DNA of 64,000 nt from Microglena sp. YARC (lineage: Eukaryota; Chlorophyta; Chlorophyceae; Chlamydomonadales; Chlamydomonadaceae): positions 176,669,810 through 176,733,809 of the forward strand of contig CM039462.1 in NCBI GenBank assembly GCA_022414725.1. Reading direction: 5' to 3'. The notes under the pieces are model-generated. The model searched no databases. It saw only the letters and a list, made by a program, of their open reading frames with translations, and was not told where the DNA came from. Of this stretch, positions 41,725 through 52,320 are shown piece by piece. Within the stretch, counting starts at the first letter, position 1. Each line of letters starts with the position of its first letter. Position numbers and translations under genes: made by a program.

Positions 41725-43203
41725 ATGCTCCCCCGTGAAGTAAATGGGGACATCATGTTGCGCACCCTTCGCCTAGGGGGGGGAACAACTTCTATGGAGA
41801 TACGTAATGTATCATCTGTCTGCCGCCAATGGCAATTGAACGTGAAGAATAACTTCGCTGAGGTGCTGATCCTGTCACGACAGGGTTGCATCGCCGATGT
41901 CCTCTGCCGTGCCCTTAGGAACTACAAGAGCGAATTGGCGTACAAGCTAGTTGCCATGTCATCTTGCCAGGATATATCTGAGAGAGCCCTGCTACAACTG
42001 ATACGACAGGGTGGTGGTAGTGCTATGTCTGTGGACCTAATGAGGTGTCTTCTCAATCACCCACAGTACGCTGCGAGTGCTGACTGCCAAGATGGGCAGG
42101 CGCTATTGGTGGCAGCAGATCTAGGCCACACTGAGGTCGTTAGGTTGCTCCTTCATGCCGAGCATAACGCTGCACGTGCCGACTGCCAAGATGGGCAGGC
42201 GCTATTGGGGGCAGCACAGGGTGGCCACACAGAGATCGTCCGCATGTTGCTTCATGCCCCGCAGAACGCTGCCCGTGCTGACTGCGATGGGAGATATGGG
42301 ACGGCGATTACGTTTGCAGCAGATCTAGGCCACACTGAGGTCGTTAGGTTGCTCCTTCATGCCCCACACAACGCTGCCCATGCAGACTGCCGTCGTGGAG
42401 TGTCGCTTTTGGGGGCAGCAAGGGGTGGTCACACGGAGATCGTCCTCATGTTGCTAGAGGCCCCGCAGAACGCTGCCCTTGCCGACTGCCAAGATGGGGA
42501 GGCGCTAATGGGGGCGGCAGCAGAGGGGGGCCACACAGAGGTCGTTAGGGTGCTCCTTCATGCCCCACAGAACGCTGCGCTAGCTGACTGCCGAGATGGG
42601 GGGGCGCTAGTGGAGGCAGCCATGGGTGGCCATTCAGAGATAGTCCGTATGTTGCTTGAGGCCCCGCATAACGCTGCCCGTGCTAACTGTCATAACGGGC
42701 TGGCGCTAGTGGAGGCAGCAAAGGGTGGCGACATAGAGATCGTCTGTATGTTGCTTGGGGCCCCGCAGAATGCTGCCCTTGCCAACTGCGATGAGGGGGA
42801 GGCGCTATGGAGGGCAGCAGAGGGGGGCCACACCGAGGTCGTTAGGTTGCTCCTTCATGCCCCGCATAACGCTGCCCATGCCAACTGCCTCGATGGGCTG
42901 GCGCTAGTGGATGCAGCATTGGGTGGACACATAGAGATCGTCCGCATGTTGCTTGAGGCCCCGCAGAACGCTGCCCATGGCGACTGCCGTGATGGGCAGG
43001 CTCTATTGTTAGCAGCAAAGGGTGGCCATACTGAGGTCGTTGAGTTGCTCCTTCATGCCCCGCATAACGCTGCCCGTGGCGACTGCCGTGATGGGCAGGT
43101 GCTTTTGAGAGCAGAAGAGGGTGGGCACACTAAGATCGTCAGCCTGCTTTTGGGTTCCCCCAATATGGATGGCGCTTGCAAGGGGGGGGCAAAAAAAAAG
43201 TGA
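41725..43203 (+). CDS. F-box-like ankyrin-repeat protein
   Basis: An intact 492-codon frame. Residues about 2-45 (MLPREVNGDIM ... RNVSSVCRQWQ) have the spacing of an F-box, a domain that binds Skp1 in SCF ubiquitin ligases. From about residue 118 there are eleven ankyrin repeats of mostly 33 residues with the core NAA.ADC.DG.AL..AA.GGHTE.V..LL, which would bind a substrate protein. Repeats alternate between two types (HAPHNAA/EVVRLLL and EAPQNAA/EIVRMLL), so the array grew by dimers. The tail is short and Lys-rich. The start is the first ATG, 52 bp after the copia target duplication; cattctcattcacag just upstream could be an acceptor, making this a downstream exon. Substrate unknown. Confidence 0.88.
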   Translation: MLPREVNGDIMLRTLRLGGGTTSMEIRNVSSVCRQWQLNVKNNFAEVLILSRQGCIADVLCRALRNYKSELAYKLVAMSSCQDISERALLQLIRQGGGSAMSVDLMRCLLNHPQYAASADCQDGQALLVAADLGHTEVVRLLLHAEHNAARADCQDGQALLGAAQGGHTEIVRMLLHAPQNAARADCDGRYGTAITFAADLGHTEVVRLLLHAPHNAAHADCRRGVSLLGAARGGHTEIVLMLLEAPQNAALADCQDGEALMGAAAEGGHTEVVRVLLHAPQNAALADCRDGGALVEAAMGGHSEIVRMLLEAPHNAARANCHNGLALVEAAKGGDIEIVCMLLGAPQNAALANCDEGEALWRAAEGGHTEVVRLLLHAPHNAAHANCLDGLALVDAALGGHIEIVRMLLEAPQNAAHGDCRDGQALLLAAKGGHTEVVELLLHAPHNAARGDCRDGQVLLRAEEGGHTKIVSLLLGSPNMDGACKGGAKKK

Positions 43204-43834
43204 AATACAACTAAAAAAAGTGCTGAGGCACCCTTCTGCAGACCCCCCCCCCCGGCTCCGAAACCCACTGTACAGCCAGTATCTCAGCCAACAATTAGTG
43301 TTTTGGTGTCTAGTTATGCTCATATTACAGGGTTTTTTAAGGACTATCCATTGAGGTTGGTCTCGAGTCCATTGGGGATGTTTGAAGCATAGAAAATCAT
43401 CATCATCAATGTTACATTGTTTGGTTGGGCTTGGGGGTCAGGGCCCCTTGGGCCCCTAATTTGCCCATCTTCAATACTCTTCAATACTCAGGTATTCTAT
43501 AACCTGGTCTTCAATCCAAGCTTCAATCAGGCATTAAATAATGGGGTCTTCAATAAGTATTACTGTATGCACGGCTGAAGGGCACAATTTAGTCCTTTAC
43601 AACATGTGGTCTTATTTGGTGACGTCGACCACTTTTCTCCAAAACAATGCCGGCGCGTCTACTAAGGATGCCTGAAGCCGCACTTGAGCTCGCTCCCTTT
43701 GCACACACTGCTCACGCCCTCTGACATTGACCTCCTTGGCAACCACCCCCTCAAACTCAGCCACCGTTAGAGATAATTGATTGATGTTGTCCTCGCTGAG
43801 TTGCTGGCCTGGGTGCACAGACTGCATGTGGTGG

Positions 43835-43871
<37 letters not shown>

Positions 43872-44264
43872 TGCCCTGGGCATAATGTGTGGTGGATCTC
43901 TCCCCAAATAGCATATATGAACTGGTATTTAGTAGAGGAACACCCTAGTTCCAGTCCCATGTCATTCTGAGGGCTAGAAAAAAAGTGCCTGAAAAGCGGC
44001 TGAAAAGTACCTAATTTTTTTTAAATGACAGATTTCCTTCTCAACCCCCCCCTCCCCCCCCCCAGCGGCCCCAAACTTTTGAGGACCAACACTTTTTTCT
44101 ACTGAGCTAAATTAAGAAATAAAACCTGAATCTTCATCCTCTCCATGATACCTACAAAGTTCAGGGATGGTGCCATTTTGGTTTGAAGTTGCATGTTAGG
44201 CCTTGCTTTGGAGTAATAATATGCACACTCATCTTGGATTTAACCATGGAGGGAGCTGCTTGGA
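43204..44264. other. 3' flank of the ankyrin gene; poly-C tract
   Basis: No gene is recognised. There is a pure C run of 34 bp at 43836-43869 and further C runs at 43237-43252 and 44046-44064. Short tcttcaatactc repeats are at 43470-43560. Confidence 0.5.
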
Positions 44265-44875
44265 AGCTGGCGTTTGACGTTTCCTTATTGACGAGTTGAG
44301 TTGGAGCCACCCATATATCCGAATTCAATTACTTGACCCCAAGTCCCTATTAAAATTGAAATTGTTACATCCGTGTAATACCGTTACTCACAGGACGTGA
44401 AGTTAAGGACACCATAGCGTAAGCCGGAGCTAGCTATAGTCACTGTGGGGCCACCTCATTCAAAAAGAATCACCACCGATGCCTGACACCGTCAGGCACC
44501 GTGGCCACATTATGCCAGTTGCAGCTTAATACGGGGGTTTTTCACCCTGGTTAGGAAGCACCGACAGATTACAGCTGGCGTTTGTTTCCTTATTAACGAG
44601 TTGAGTTGGAGCTACCCATATATTCGAATTCAATTACTTGACCCCGAGTCCCGATGATTTTAAGGTAATGATAACGGCCAGTGGGGCGTGGTGTTAAGGG
44701 AGCCCATCGTACGCGGGTGGGGAGCGGTCTCCTACCTCAACTGGACAAACCTCAACTGGACCAGAATTCAATTACTTGACCCCAAGTCCCTATGTGTGAT
44801 TTTAAACAACTAAGAAGGTTTTCAGGTTTTTGTATGATATTTTTGCTATACCAGCCTCCGGTCATCTTCGACCAA
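44265..44875 (+). repeat. Dispersed repeat family with SINE fragment
   Basis: tttccttatt.acgagttgagttggagc.acccatatat.cgaattcaattacttgacccc occurs at 44276 and 44585, and its continuation (gattttaaacaact..gaaggtttt.aggtttttgtatgatat) at 44763-44850 and again at 45925-46020. At 44661-44755 a copy of the gataacg/ggggcgtggtgttaaggg repeat, very like 13356-13430, is inserted. Confidence 0.65.
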
Positions 44876-44944
44876 TGTTTTTTTTAAGTACGATTAATCG
44901 CGCACGCCCGATTATTAATGTTTATTTCCGTTTTGGTCCATTGG

Positions 44945-45880
44945 GCTCCCAGGTGTGGATAATGTTTTCGAATTTCTGATCTCTGCGTGGAGCATCGGGC
45001 GTGCCATATACTTAATGTTTTCGTCTGTCAGATGCCTGACTGGAGCATCGCGCGAGCCATATACTTAATGTTTATGGATTTCAGATGCTTGAGTGGAGCA
45101 TCGCGCTGCCAGATACTTGATGTTCTTGGATTTTAGATACTTGGCAGGACCATAGCGCAGGTCACCACCAGTGCGTGGTGACGTGGCCACGTGGGTGATA
45201 TGGACGGTCGAAATCAAAAATGCCTGCGATCAGCGCGTTTTGTTTGTTAAATTCTCAGACTTAATGTGCATAGAATCATGGATGCTTGCTGGCGTAATTC
45301 GTCGCTATTCTAATCATTGCTAGTGGCCCTCGATCTAGGATTCGTCCTGAGCCCTCTATCTGCTTGCGACCTCTCAACCTCATCGAGCGAATGCCTGTTT
45401 CGCTATAAATATTGCTAGACCTCTGACTGGCTGCGATCAGCGCGCCTTGCTTCTCTCTTACTTCCGTGATTCCGGACACGGAACATGTTGCAGGAGCACC
45501 ATCCCAACTGCACCATCAGGGCCTTCCCGATGCGAGGCATGTTCCCTGCCCATGCCTTCTCTTTCTAGGAGGCCTTCAAGCACTGGTCTGAGAAGTGCTC
45601 CCGCCGCGGAGTGCTCAGCAAGGGCCATTAATAGTTAGTTAGTAAGTTAGTCAGTTAACCAGATGTAAGCAATATCGCGCTCGCCAGATACTTGATGTTT
45701 CTGCCTTTCCAAATTTCACACCTGGGCATCGGGCTGCCATATACTTAATGTTTTTGCCCCGCCTAAGTCTACACCTGGGCATCGGGCTGCCATATACTTA
45801 ATGTTTCTACCCCACCAAAGTCTACACCTGAGCAATTGAGCATATGGCTGCCATACCGTATACAGATATACTTAATGTTT
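44945..45880 (+). repeat. ~65-bp degenerate repeat (gccatatacttaatgttt)
   Basis: Seven or more diverged copies of a unit with ggagcatcg.gc..gccatatacttaatgttt, interrupted by about 500 bp of unrelated sequence (45180-45660). A related fragment is at 12840-12960. A 67-codon and a 63-codon frame in the middle are not convincing. Confidence 0.65.
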
Positions 45881-45957
45881 TAGGCCAATTCCTTAAAAAT
45901 AACTATCTTTGACCCCATGTACCAGAATTCAATGAGTTGACCCAAGTCCCTGTGATT

Positions 45958-47013
45958 TTAAACAACTCGGAAGGTTTCTAGGTTTTTGTATGATATTTCA
46001 TATTTGTGATATTCCAGCTTCCGGTCATCTTCCAAAACTCGGAAGGCTTGTAATGTAAATGACTTTTGAGAGCCCAGCTTCCTGATAGCTTCCACCCCAT
46101 GGTCTACCGTACACAAAATGGTGCATGTGCTCCTGCGATAGGCATCCACTGACCCACAACTTCGCCCCCCATCATGCCATACAGCAGCATACGGAGGACC
46201 TCCCTCAAAAAAATCGTCTACCAAGATAGCGTTTGTAGTCGAGGAGTGCAAGGTGATGTTGGAGGATGGTGCGTCAGGTGTAGTGTTTTGCAACAGGATA
46301 GTATGGTTGCCGGAAACACCATGTTCACCGATTGCCACCATCCTAAACCGGTGGCTAAAGTACAAGGAGGTGGTTTTGTATCGACGCCCTTTTCATATGA
46401 GTGAAGGACCCCGTAGATGAAAGGAGGGTGTCTTTCATTAGGAAGACACCCGTATCTTCCGATTATTCAATCATCGATGAAAACCTCCCGATCTTGAACC
46501 CACCCGATATTGTCATTAGTGCGTCCGCCATCTATCTCCGGCCGATCGAAGGTATATACCCTCCTAGCTTCCTCAGGACCTTATCCACCCGTTTCGAAAA
46601 TTTGTTGAGTGCCCTGTCATTCGCCATTTCGGAGTCCTCTATCTGCATGCAATCGAACATGTGCATGATGCAACGAATTGCGTCGTATCGAGTGGTCATA
46701 TTGAGACTTGCTTCGCCTTCCTCTCCCCACAGGTGTGTGATGCGGAAGAGGATGTCGTATATAACCTTCGACCGATCCTCTTAGGTGACGAGGATGGCTC
46801 GGTACCGGGTCGCATAAAGGCCACCCACAGATCGGTAGTGGACACGAGTGATTAAGTGGACTTCTTGAACGGAATGGTGACTGGGAGCTTTTTTAGCTGT
46901 CGCCTGATTGCCTCAATGTGCAATAGGCCCACCGATCTTAGGACATAAATGACTTGCTTTAGTGGATGTGTGCTATCGGCGATAGACTTTATCTGTGCCA
47001 TGGATTTGGTCAT
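45958..47013 (-). pseudogene. Decayed gene of unknown function
   Basis: The minus strand reads as protein from ATG 47013 (MTKSMAQIKSIADSTHPLKQ) through a TAA. It then continues in another frame (key words YDILFRITHLWGEEGEASL, YDAIRCIMHMFDCMQIED) with TAG and TAA interruptions. It shifts frame again near 46370 and stays open for 135 codons (HRFRMVAIGEHGVSGNHTILL ...) to 45958. The last ~110 bp overlap the dispersed repeat at 45925. The interrupting stops are TAA and TAG, which could come from CAA and CAG. About 300-330 codons in total; the family is not recognised. Composition resembles the pseudogene at 31977. Confidence 0.5.
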
Positions 47014-47254
47014 ACCGTTTTACAGGAATAAAGGTGGACCCGACTGATGAGGGGTGCCGGTTTCATGCATAAAACGCTGGCATTTAAAAATGTGCCCCCA
47101 ACGTAGACCTACATACATCATTGCCCAATATACTTTACACTCGAGCAAGTGAATTGTGTTACACCTATTATTAGCTCGGTAGGTGTGTATAGATCGTTGT
47201 CACAAACGACCCAACGGAATGGCCTCGTATACGGAATGTGTCGTCGACAACTCG

Positions 47255-47400
47255 TCATATACCCCTTTCCGTATACATAATAAAACCAATTCCCGACCTT
47301 TGGAACGCAACATTGTCTAGAAGGATGACAGATTTTTCGGGAAGCGTAAGACGTGCAAGAAATGAAACGAAAGGCTCTGTAGAAAATGAGTGTGTACGAC
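47255..47400 (-). pseudogene. Possible DDE transposase fragment
   Basis: A minus-strand frame encodes a block ending in PEKSVILLDNVAFQRSG and stops at TGA 47255-47257. The hydrophobic strand followed by D-N-x-x-x-(H/Q)-R-S resembles the second catalytic Asp of Tc1/mariner-type transposases. The usual following PPYSP..NPIE block is not visible, so the assignment is weak. It lies upstream of the decayed gene at 45958-47013 on the same strand. Confidence 0.3.
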
Positions 47401-47454
47401 TGGGTTTGTAGTATACCGGTAGTACGTACCGGTATTACCTGGTGATGGAGATCA

Positions 47455-47830
47455 ACATCGTCTGCACGGAGCCTATTTGGCTACCCCTGGACTGCAACAC
47501 ACATGCTTACATGCATAAAATTTCACCCGTGCCATATACAGCTGTGATGTTACAAACAATCGGGTAATTCAGTCCCATAACTGACAACATCGTGTATCTA
47601 ACTGAGCTACCCCCCCCCCCCCCCCCCCCCCTGGACCCAACCCACTACAACCACAACCACGACCACTACAACCATAACCCCAACCACCTCTATCTTGTCT
47701 CCCTCCCCCCCATCCCCTCTCCCCCCCTCCATCATTACAACGCACACGTCTCATTTACGTGTCCCCCTCATTCCCTTCTCCCCCCCCCCCCCCTGCATCA
47801 TCACCATCGTCTGCCCGGCGGAGCCTACAA
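47455..47830 (-). repeat. Copy of the 27-kb dispersed repeat family
   Basis: ggctacccctggactgcaacacacatgcttacatgcata and gattcagtcccataactgacaacat match the 28-kb copies in the same orientation, followed by a C run of 23 bp (47610-47632) and cca/cac-rich sequence ending at gcccggcgga. Confidence 0.7.
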
Positions 47831-48091
47831 TGTTGGGCACACTGACGGAGACCATTACATTCTGCTGTGAGCCCGTGATCACTAAGACTGTCTTGGGAAG
47901 GTAGATAGTCTTCGGTCATCGAAGGATCTTCATATCCTCCATCGTGTGATTGCCTCCTGTGCTCAAGAGTGTGGTGTGGGAGTGTATGTACTACCCATGT
48001 GATTGCATCCAATGCTCATGAGAGTGGTGTGGGGGTTTATGTACTGCCCATGTGATAGCATCCTGTGCTCAGGAGTGTGGTGTGTTTTATG
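47831..48091. other. Intergenic, short tandem copies
   Basis: Three copies of a ~60-bp string with cccatgtgattgc.tcc..tgctca.gagtgtggtgtgg (about 47945, 47995, 48048), and a fourth at 48380. No gene. Confidence 0.55.
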
Positions 48092-48147
48092 ATCGGTAGT
48101 ATACCACATGACATCTGAATCAGATGTCCGGTTGGTATACTACCGAT
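48092..48147. repeat. Long hairpin beside the MITE
   Basis: 48092-48106 (atcggtagtatacca) is the exact reverse complement of 48133-48147; inside it gacatctga/atcagatgtc forms a second nested hairpin. Confidence 0.85.
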
Positions 48148-48150
48148 TAC

Positions 48151-48328
48151 AACATAACGTGATTCCCAAGGACGGCAATCGGCACTAGTTGGACTCCCGT
48201 TGACCCCGTGTGTCCGGGGTGGGCTGGGAATAGCCGATAGTAGTCACCACGGAATCTTGATTGAGTACTAAGTTTAATCCCTGTCGCGGGAACCTCTGGG
48301 TAACGCCCTTGGGAATCACGTTATGTTA
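48151..48328. mobile_element. 178-bp MITE with perfect 21-bp inverted ends
   Basis: 48151-48171 (aacataacgtgattcccaagg) is exactly inverted at 48308-48328. The 16-bp TATACTACCGATTACA occurs on both sides (48136-48151 and 48340-48355), and atgatcggt is also repeated (48089 and 48329), so it appears to sit inside a second palindromic element. No coding capacity. Confidence 0.8.
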
Positions 48329-48390
48329 TGATCGGTTGATATACTACCGATTACATCAGTGTGGGATTGTCTGCACTACCCATGTGATTG

Positions 48391-48808
48391 CCTCCTCTGC
48401 TCAGTATAGTTCTACCTAGCATCAAACAGACGGGTCTACGGTTCGATCCCAGGTCAAGTTCACTAAGTTCAGACTTGCCGCCTTGGAAGCAAGTTGGAAG
48501 AGATGGAGAGAAACCTTCATTACATGCTATCAAGCGGTAGCCCAAGCTCAGGCGCAGTTGCAGTCTGCGAAATCAAATAAACCCAACTTGGCAGCCGTTC
48601 TCCAGTGTGTGGTACATGCAATGGGGAGAGTTCCTTCAATCTCATGTCCGGTGGCAGTCCATACTAATTTGCATAAAGAAGACGGATATTGTCAAATACT
48701 CGGCAAAACTAAATGCCGAGACCTTACAGCGCTGGGGCAGCTGAACAGTTTTATAACAGTAAGGGTTTAGGCAAAATACCCCGCAGAACCAGGAGGTAAC
48801 CTCATATT
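48391..48808 (+). mobile_element. SINE-like unit with tRNA-like head and (TGTAA)n tail
   Basis: A TGCTCAGTATAG box at 48398 and GGTTCGATCCC at 48440 have A-box/B-box character with tRNA-like spacing (42 bp). Arms around the B box do not pair well, so it is not an intact tRNA. The body runs to 48808 and ends in a (TGTAA)n tract. A 95-codon frame at 48483-48770 has no recognisable motif and may be fortuitous. The alternative is a truncated LINE 3' end sharing the tail type of the 33-kb element. Confidence 0.4.
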
Positions 48809-49008
48809 TGTAATGTAATGTAATGTAATGTAATGTAATGTAATGTAATGTAATGTAATGTAATGTTATGTAATGTAATGTAATGTAATGTAATGTAATG
48901 TAATGTAATGCAATGTAATGTAATGTAATGTAATGTAATGTAATGTAATGTAATGTAATGTAATGTAATGTAATGTAATGTAATGTAATGTAATGTAATG
49001 TAATGTAA
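48809..49008 (+). repeat. (TGTAA)n, 40 copies
   Basis: A 200-bp run of the 5-bp unit with two single-base variants (near 48865 and 48910). TGTAA is also the poly(A) signal known from chlorophyte algae, and the 33-kb LINE ends in the same unit. Confidence 0.95.
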
Positions 49009-49788
49009 AGCCACACACCCTACCACACACCACACAAACACCATCGATGACCCACGAGTTTTAGGCTGCAAGTTGTCCTCGCCCTCATCGGCAATATTAA
49101 CTTGAACTTGAACTTGGGTACATGGCTCCAGCCTTTAAGCCTGCGCTGTCCGTCCCTTCTTGGTCTGGTGTGTGAGATTCCGCAGACGCTTACCTCAGGT
49201 TGATCTCGTTCACAGCTACTCGATAGTCGTGACGTCACCACTGTTTATGTTTTTTGTACCATTCTCTTGAAGGGGGGCAAAGCTCCTCTTAACGGCTAAT
49301 TGGCTATGCCATATTAGTATACCAATGCTTGTATGCAGAGATTGGATCAAACATGGTTTGATAAGGGAGTTTTTGGTGGAGGCTCCTCTTCAAGGGACGG
49401 GAGCCCCCAAGCCCTGGGGGTTACCCATTTGCCCGTCCGACCGACCGTCTGACCGAGACGAAGCCTGACACGTCAGCCAACGGTCTCTTAACTAACTCGC
49501 TTCCGTTGCCACCTGCACCTGTCGAACACCCTCCGCCAATTTTTAGCGTCGCTTGCGCTGCATAGGACTTGTAAAGATGATGTTAATACCGCAGGCTTCC
49601 ATCACATACTACGACATGTCATGGCATGGCATGTCGGTTGACCTCTCAGAGCATCCTGCCAGGTCAACTTCTGTAATGTACTGCCAGTAACTAGATCGTA
49701 CCGCCCCGCAATTCGGATCGCAATTCGGATCCCATCAGTGGAAGCAACCCTCCCTACGTCGGAATTGTGTCGCTGCTGCCCTTGCACG
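49009..49788. other. Flank before gene 2; transposon fragments
   Basis: 49092-49130 has aacttgaacttgaacttgggtacatggctccagcc, a non-LTR tail-like motif also at 12545-12575. 49372-49565 is an arm of the 832-1622 family (gggggttacccatttgcccgtccgac, gacgaagcctgacac, ccgccaatttttagcgtcgcttgcg). I see no clear promoter. Confidence 0.5.
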
Positions 49789-50253
49789 ATGGACCATCGT
49801 GTTCTCAGCGGCCGTTCCGCTGGCGTGGGCCCGCAATCATTAGGACCTTATCGCCATGGCAGGCCTATCTTTCGTCGAGCAAGCTCATTCCAACCGCCTA
49901 GAGCAAGGCGTAGGGTCCGGGAGGTCGTAGAAGAGGAGAAGGTCGAGGAAATTAAGCCTGAAGAGATAGAACCGGTCTATCTCCCGGCGGCACCTGCTAT
50001 CATACTGGGCAAGCGCAATGACGATGGGACTCCATTAATCAGAGTCGTGGATGAGCGCGACATTAACATCGAATTGGCAGGTCCGTATGTTCCTGAAATT
50101 GGCAGCGAGGAATTACTTCCTGAAGTGCATAAACTCGACACCGAATACCCCGAGGAGGCACAAGAAAAGAGCATGGAAGTGCCTGGGATACGTTCTGTGA
50201 CAGACCCAGAGGAGCTGAATTTAGTGGGAGATGGCCTGCCTATCATCTTTGGG
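49789..50253 (+). CDS. Gene 2 (unknown function), first recognised exon
   Basis: ATG at 49789 opens 155 codons, ending at a strong donor tttggg|GTGAGTCC in phase 0. The protein begins basic (RARRRVREVV), then has a Glu-rich stretch (EEEKVEEIKPEEIE) and a mixed region ending GDGLPIIFG. The frame is open some 50 bp further upstream, so the exon could start earlier. The next in-phase exon is at 54579. No domain is recognised. Confidence 0.7.
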
Positions 50254-51905
50254 GTGAGTCCATCGAGGGGTGGTGCGGTGGTGATGGTGATGTGGAGGTG
50301 GTGATGGTGATGGTGTTGGTGGTGATGTGGCCGTGGTGAGGTGATGTGTTTGTGGTGGTGATGGTGATGTGGCGGTGGTGATGGCAGTGTAGTGATGTGA
50401 CGGTGGTGATGGCAGTGTGGTGGTGATGTGGTGGTGGTGATGGTGGTGATGTGGTGGTGATGGTGAAGTGATGGTGGTTTGATGATGTGGTTATGGTGAT
50501 GTGGTGGTGGTGATGGTGATGTTATGGCGGTGTGGTTATGTGGTTATGTGGTTGTGCTGGTTATGATGGTAGTGGTGGGGATGGTAGTGTTAATGATTGT
50601 GGTAGTGATGTGGTGGTGATGATTGTGGTAATGTAGGTGATGTGGTGGTGGTGTGGTTATGTGGTGATGATGAATGTGGTTGTGCAGTTGATGTCGTGGT
50701 GGTGTAGTGGTGATGATGGTGATGGGGTTGATGATGGAAATGGTGATGGGGTAAATGGTGATGATTGTTGTGTGAAGGTGATGTGGTGGTGGTGTGGTGG
50801 TGATGATGGTGATGGGGTTGATGATGGAAATGGTGATGTGGTGGTGGTGATGATTGTGGTTGTGAAGGTGATGTGGTGATGTGGTGGTGTGGTGGTGATG
50901 GGGTTGATGATGTAAATGGTGATGTGGTGGTGGTGGTGGTGATGATAGTGGTAGTGAAGGTGATGTGGTGGTGGTGTGGTGGTGATGAGGTTGATGATGT
51001 GGGTGCTGGTTTGGTGGTGGTGGTGATGGTGGTGATGACGGGGGCAGACACGTGTTTTGGGGTGGGGGCAGTATGATTGATGGTGGTGACGATGGTGATT
51101 GCGGTGGTGATGATGGTGGTGGGGTTGGTAATGGTGGTGGCAGTGTGGTGGCGGTGATGATGGTTATGATGGGGACATACATGTGTGATTGTGGGGGCAG
51201 TTTTACTGATGGTGGTGATGATGGTGATTGCGGTGGTGATGATGGTGATGGGGTTGATGATGGTGGCGGTGGTGTGGTGGTGGTTATGATGGTTATGATG
51301 GGGACAGATACATGTGTGATTGTGGGGGCAGTTTTATTGATGGTGGTGATGATGGTGATTGCGGTGGTGATGATGATGATGATGATGGTGATGGTGTGGT
51401 GGTGGTGGTGATGATGGTAATGATGGGGACAGATACATGTGTGAGTGTGGGGCAGTTTTATTGATGATGGTGATGATGGTGATTGCGGTGGTGATGATGG
51501 TGATGGGGTTGATGATGGTGGTGGTGGTGTGGTGGTGGTGATGTTGGTGATGATGGTGATGATGGTGATGATGGGGACAAATAAATGTGTGAGTGTGGGG
51601 GCAGTATTATTGATGTTGGTGGTGATGTGGTGGTGATGGTCGAGGTGGTGATGATGGTGATTCCATTGGTGATGGTGATGAGGGCAGGGACTGGCTTGGA
51701 GATGGGGACAACTGTGTTGACAGTGATGGTGGCGATGTGGTGGTGGTGGTGGTGATGGGGACAGGGGCAGGCTCGGGGATGGGGACAACTGTGTTGATGG
51801 TGATGTGGTGGTGGTGGTGGTGGTGGTGATGATGGTGACTCCGATGGTGATGGCGATGGGGATAGGGGCAGACTTGGGGATGGGGACAGCTGTGTTGATG
51901 GTGGT
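50254..51905 (+). repeat. GTGATGGTGGTG satellite in gene 2 intron 1
   Basis: Directly after the donor, 1.6 kb of imperfect (GTGATG)n/(GTG)n. At 51035-51620 it is organised into ~120-bp units with gggacagatacatgtgtg.gtgtgggggcag. Long frames on both strands (His/Pro/Thr/Ser or Val/Met/Asp/Gly) are artefacts. Confidence 0.9.
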
Positions 51906-52055
51906 CCTCCTCCCAGGGAGTTGCTAGGTCAGGATTTTTGGTGTTTAATTCTACCTTCAGCATATTTGGTAGACTTAGGGCTGCTAGCCCCCCCCCCCCC
52001 CCCCCCCCCCCCCAACACACACACGCACGCACGCAGGCACGCACACATACACACA

Positions 52056-52094
<39 letters not shown>

Positions 52095-52112
52095 AGCCAG
52101 CCAGCCAGGCAG

Positions 52113-52143
<31 letters not shown>

Positions 52144-52231
52144 CCTCCACACACACACACACACACACACACACTCAGCAGCCAGCCAGGCAGCCCCCCC
52201 CCCCCCCACCCCCCCCCCCCCCCCCCCCCTC

Positions 52232-52262
<31 letters not shown>

Positions 52263-52320
52263 AGCCAGCCAGCCAGGCCCCCCCCCCCCCCCTCCACACA
52301 CACACACACACCGCTACACA
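51906..52320 (+). repeat. Poly-C and (CA)n compound microsatellite
   Basis: Four C runs of 17-35 bp alternate with (CA)n and cagccagccaggca. From 51989 the pattern (C)n-(CA)n-cagccagccaggc is repeated at least four times. Confidence 0.9.

Noticed and set aside
43009..43323. Minus-strand frames over the end of the ankyrin gene
   Set aside because: Antisense shadows of the repeat-coding frame.
45958..47013. Reassigned genetic code (TAA/TAG as Gln) to explain the dead gene
   Set aside because: The intact genes here (coiled coil, ankyrin, copia RT) use standard sense codons and end at normal stops, and the 32-kb pseudogene has mainly TGA; decay is simpler.
48391..48460. Intact tRNA gene
   Set aside because: A- and B-box-like strings are present but the arms do not pair; treated as a SINE-like head.
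49738..49788. Upstream start of gene 2 at a GTG
   Set aside because: Eukaryotic start should be ATG; 49789 is the first ATG in frame, though an upstream acceptor cannot be excluded.
50544..51788. 414-codon minus-strand His/Pro/Ser frame
   Set aside because: Translation of the GTGATG satellite; no start context or motif.
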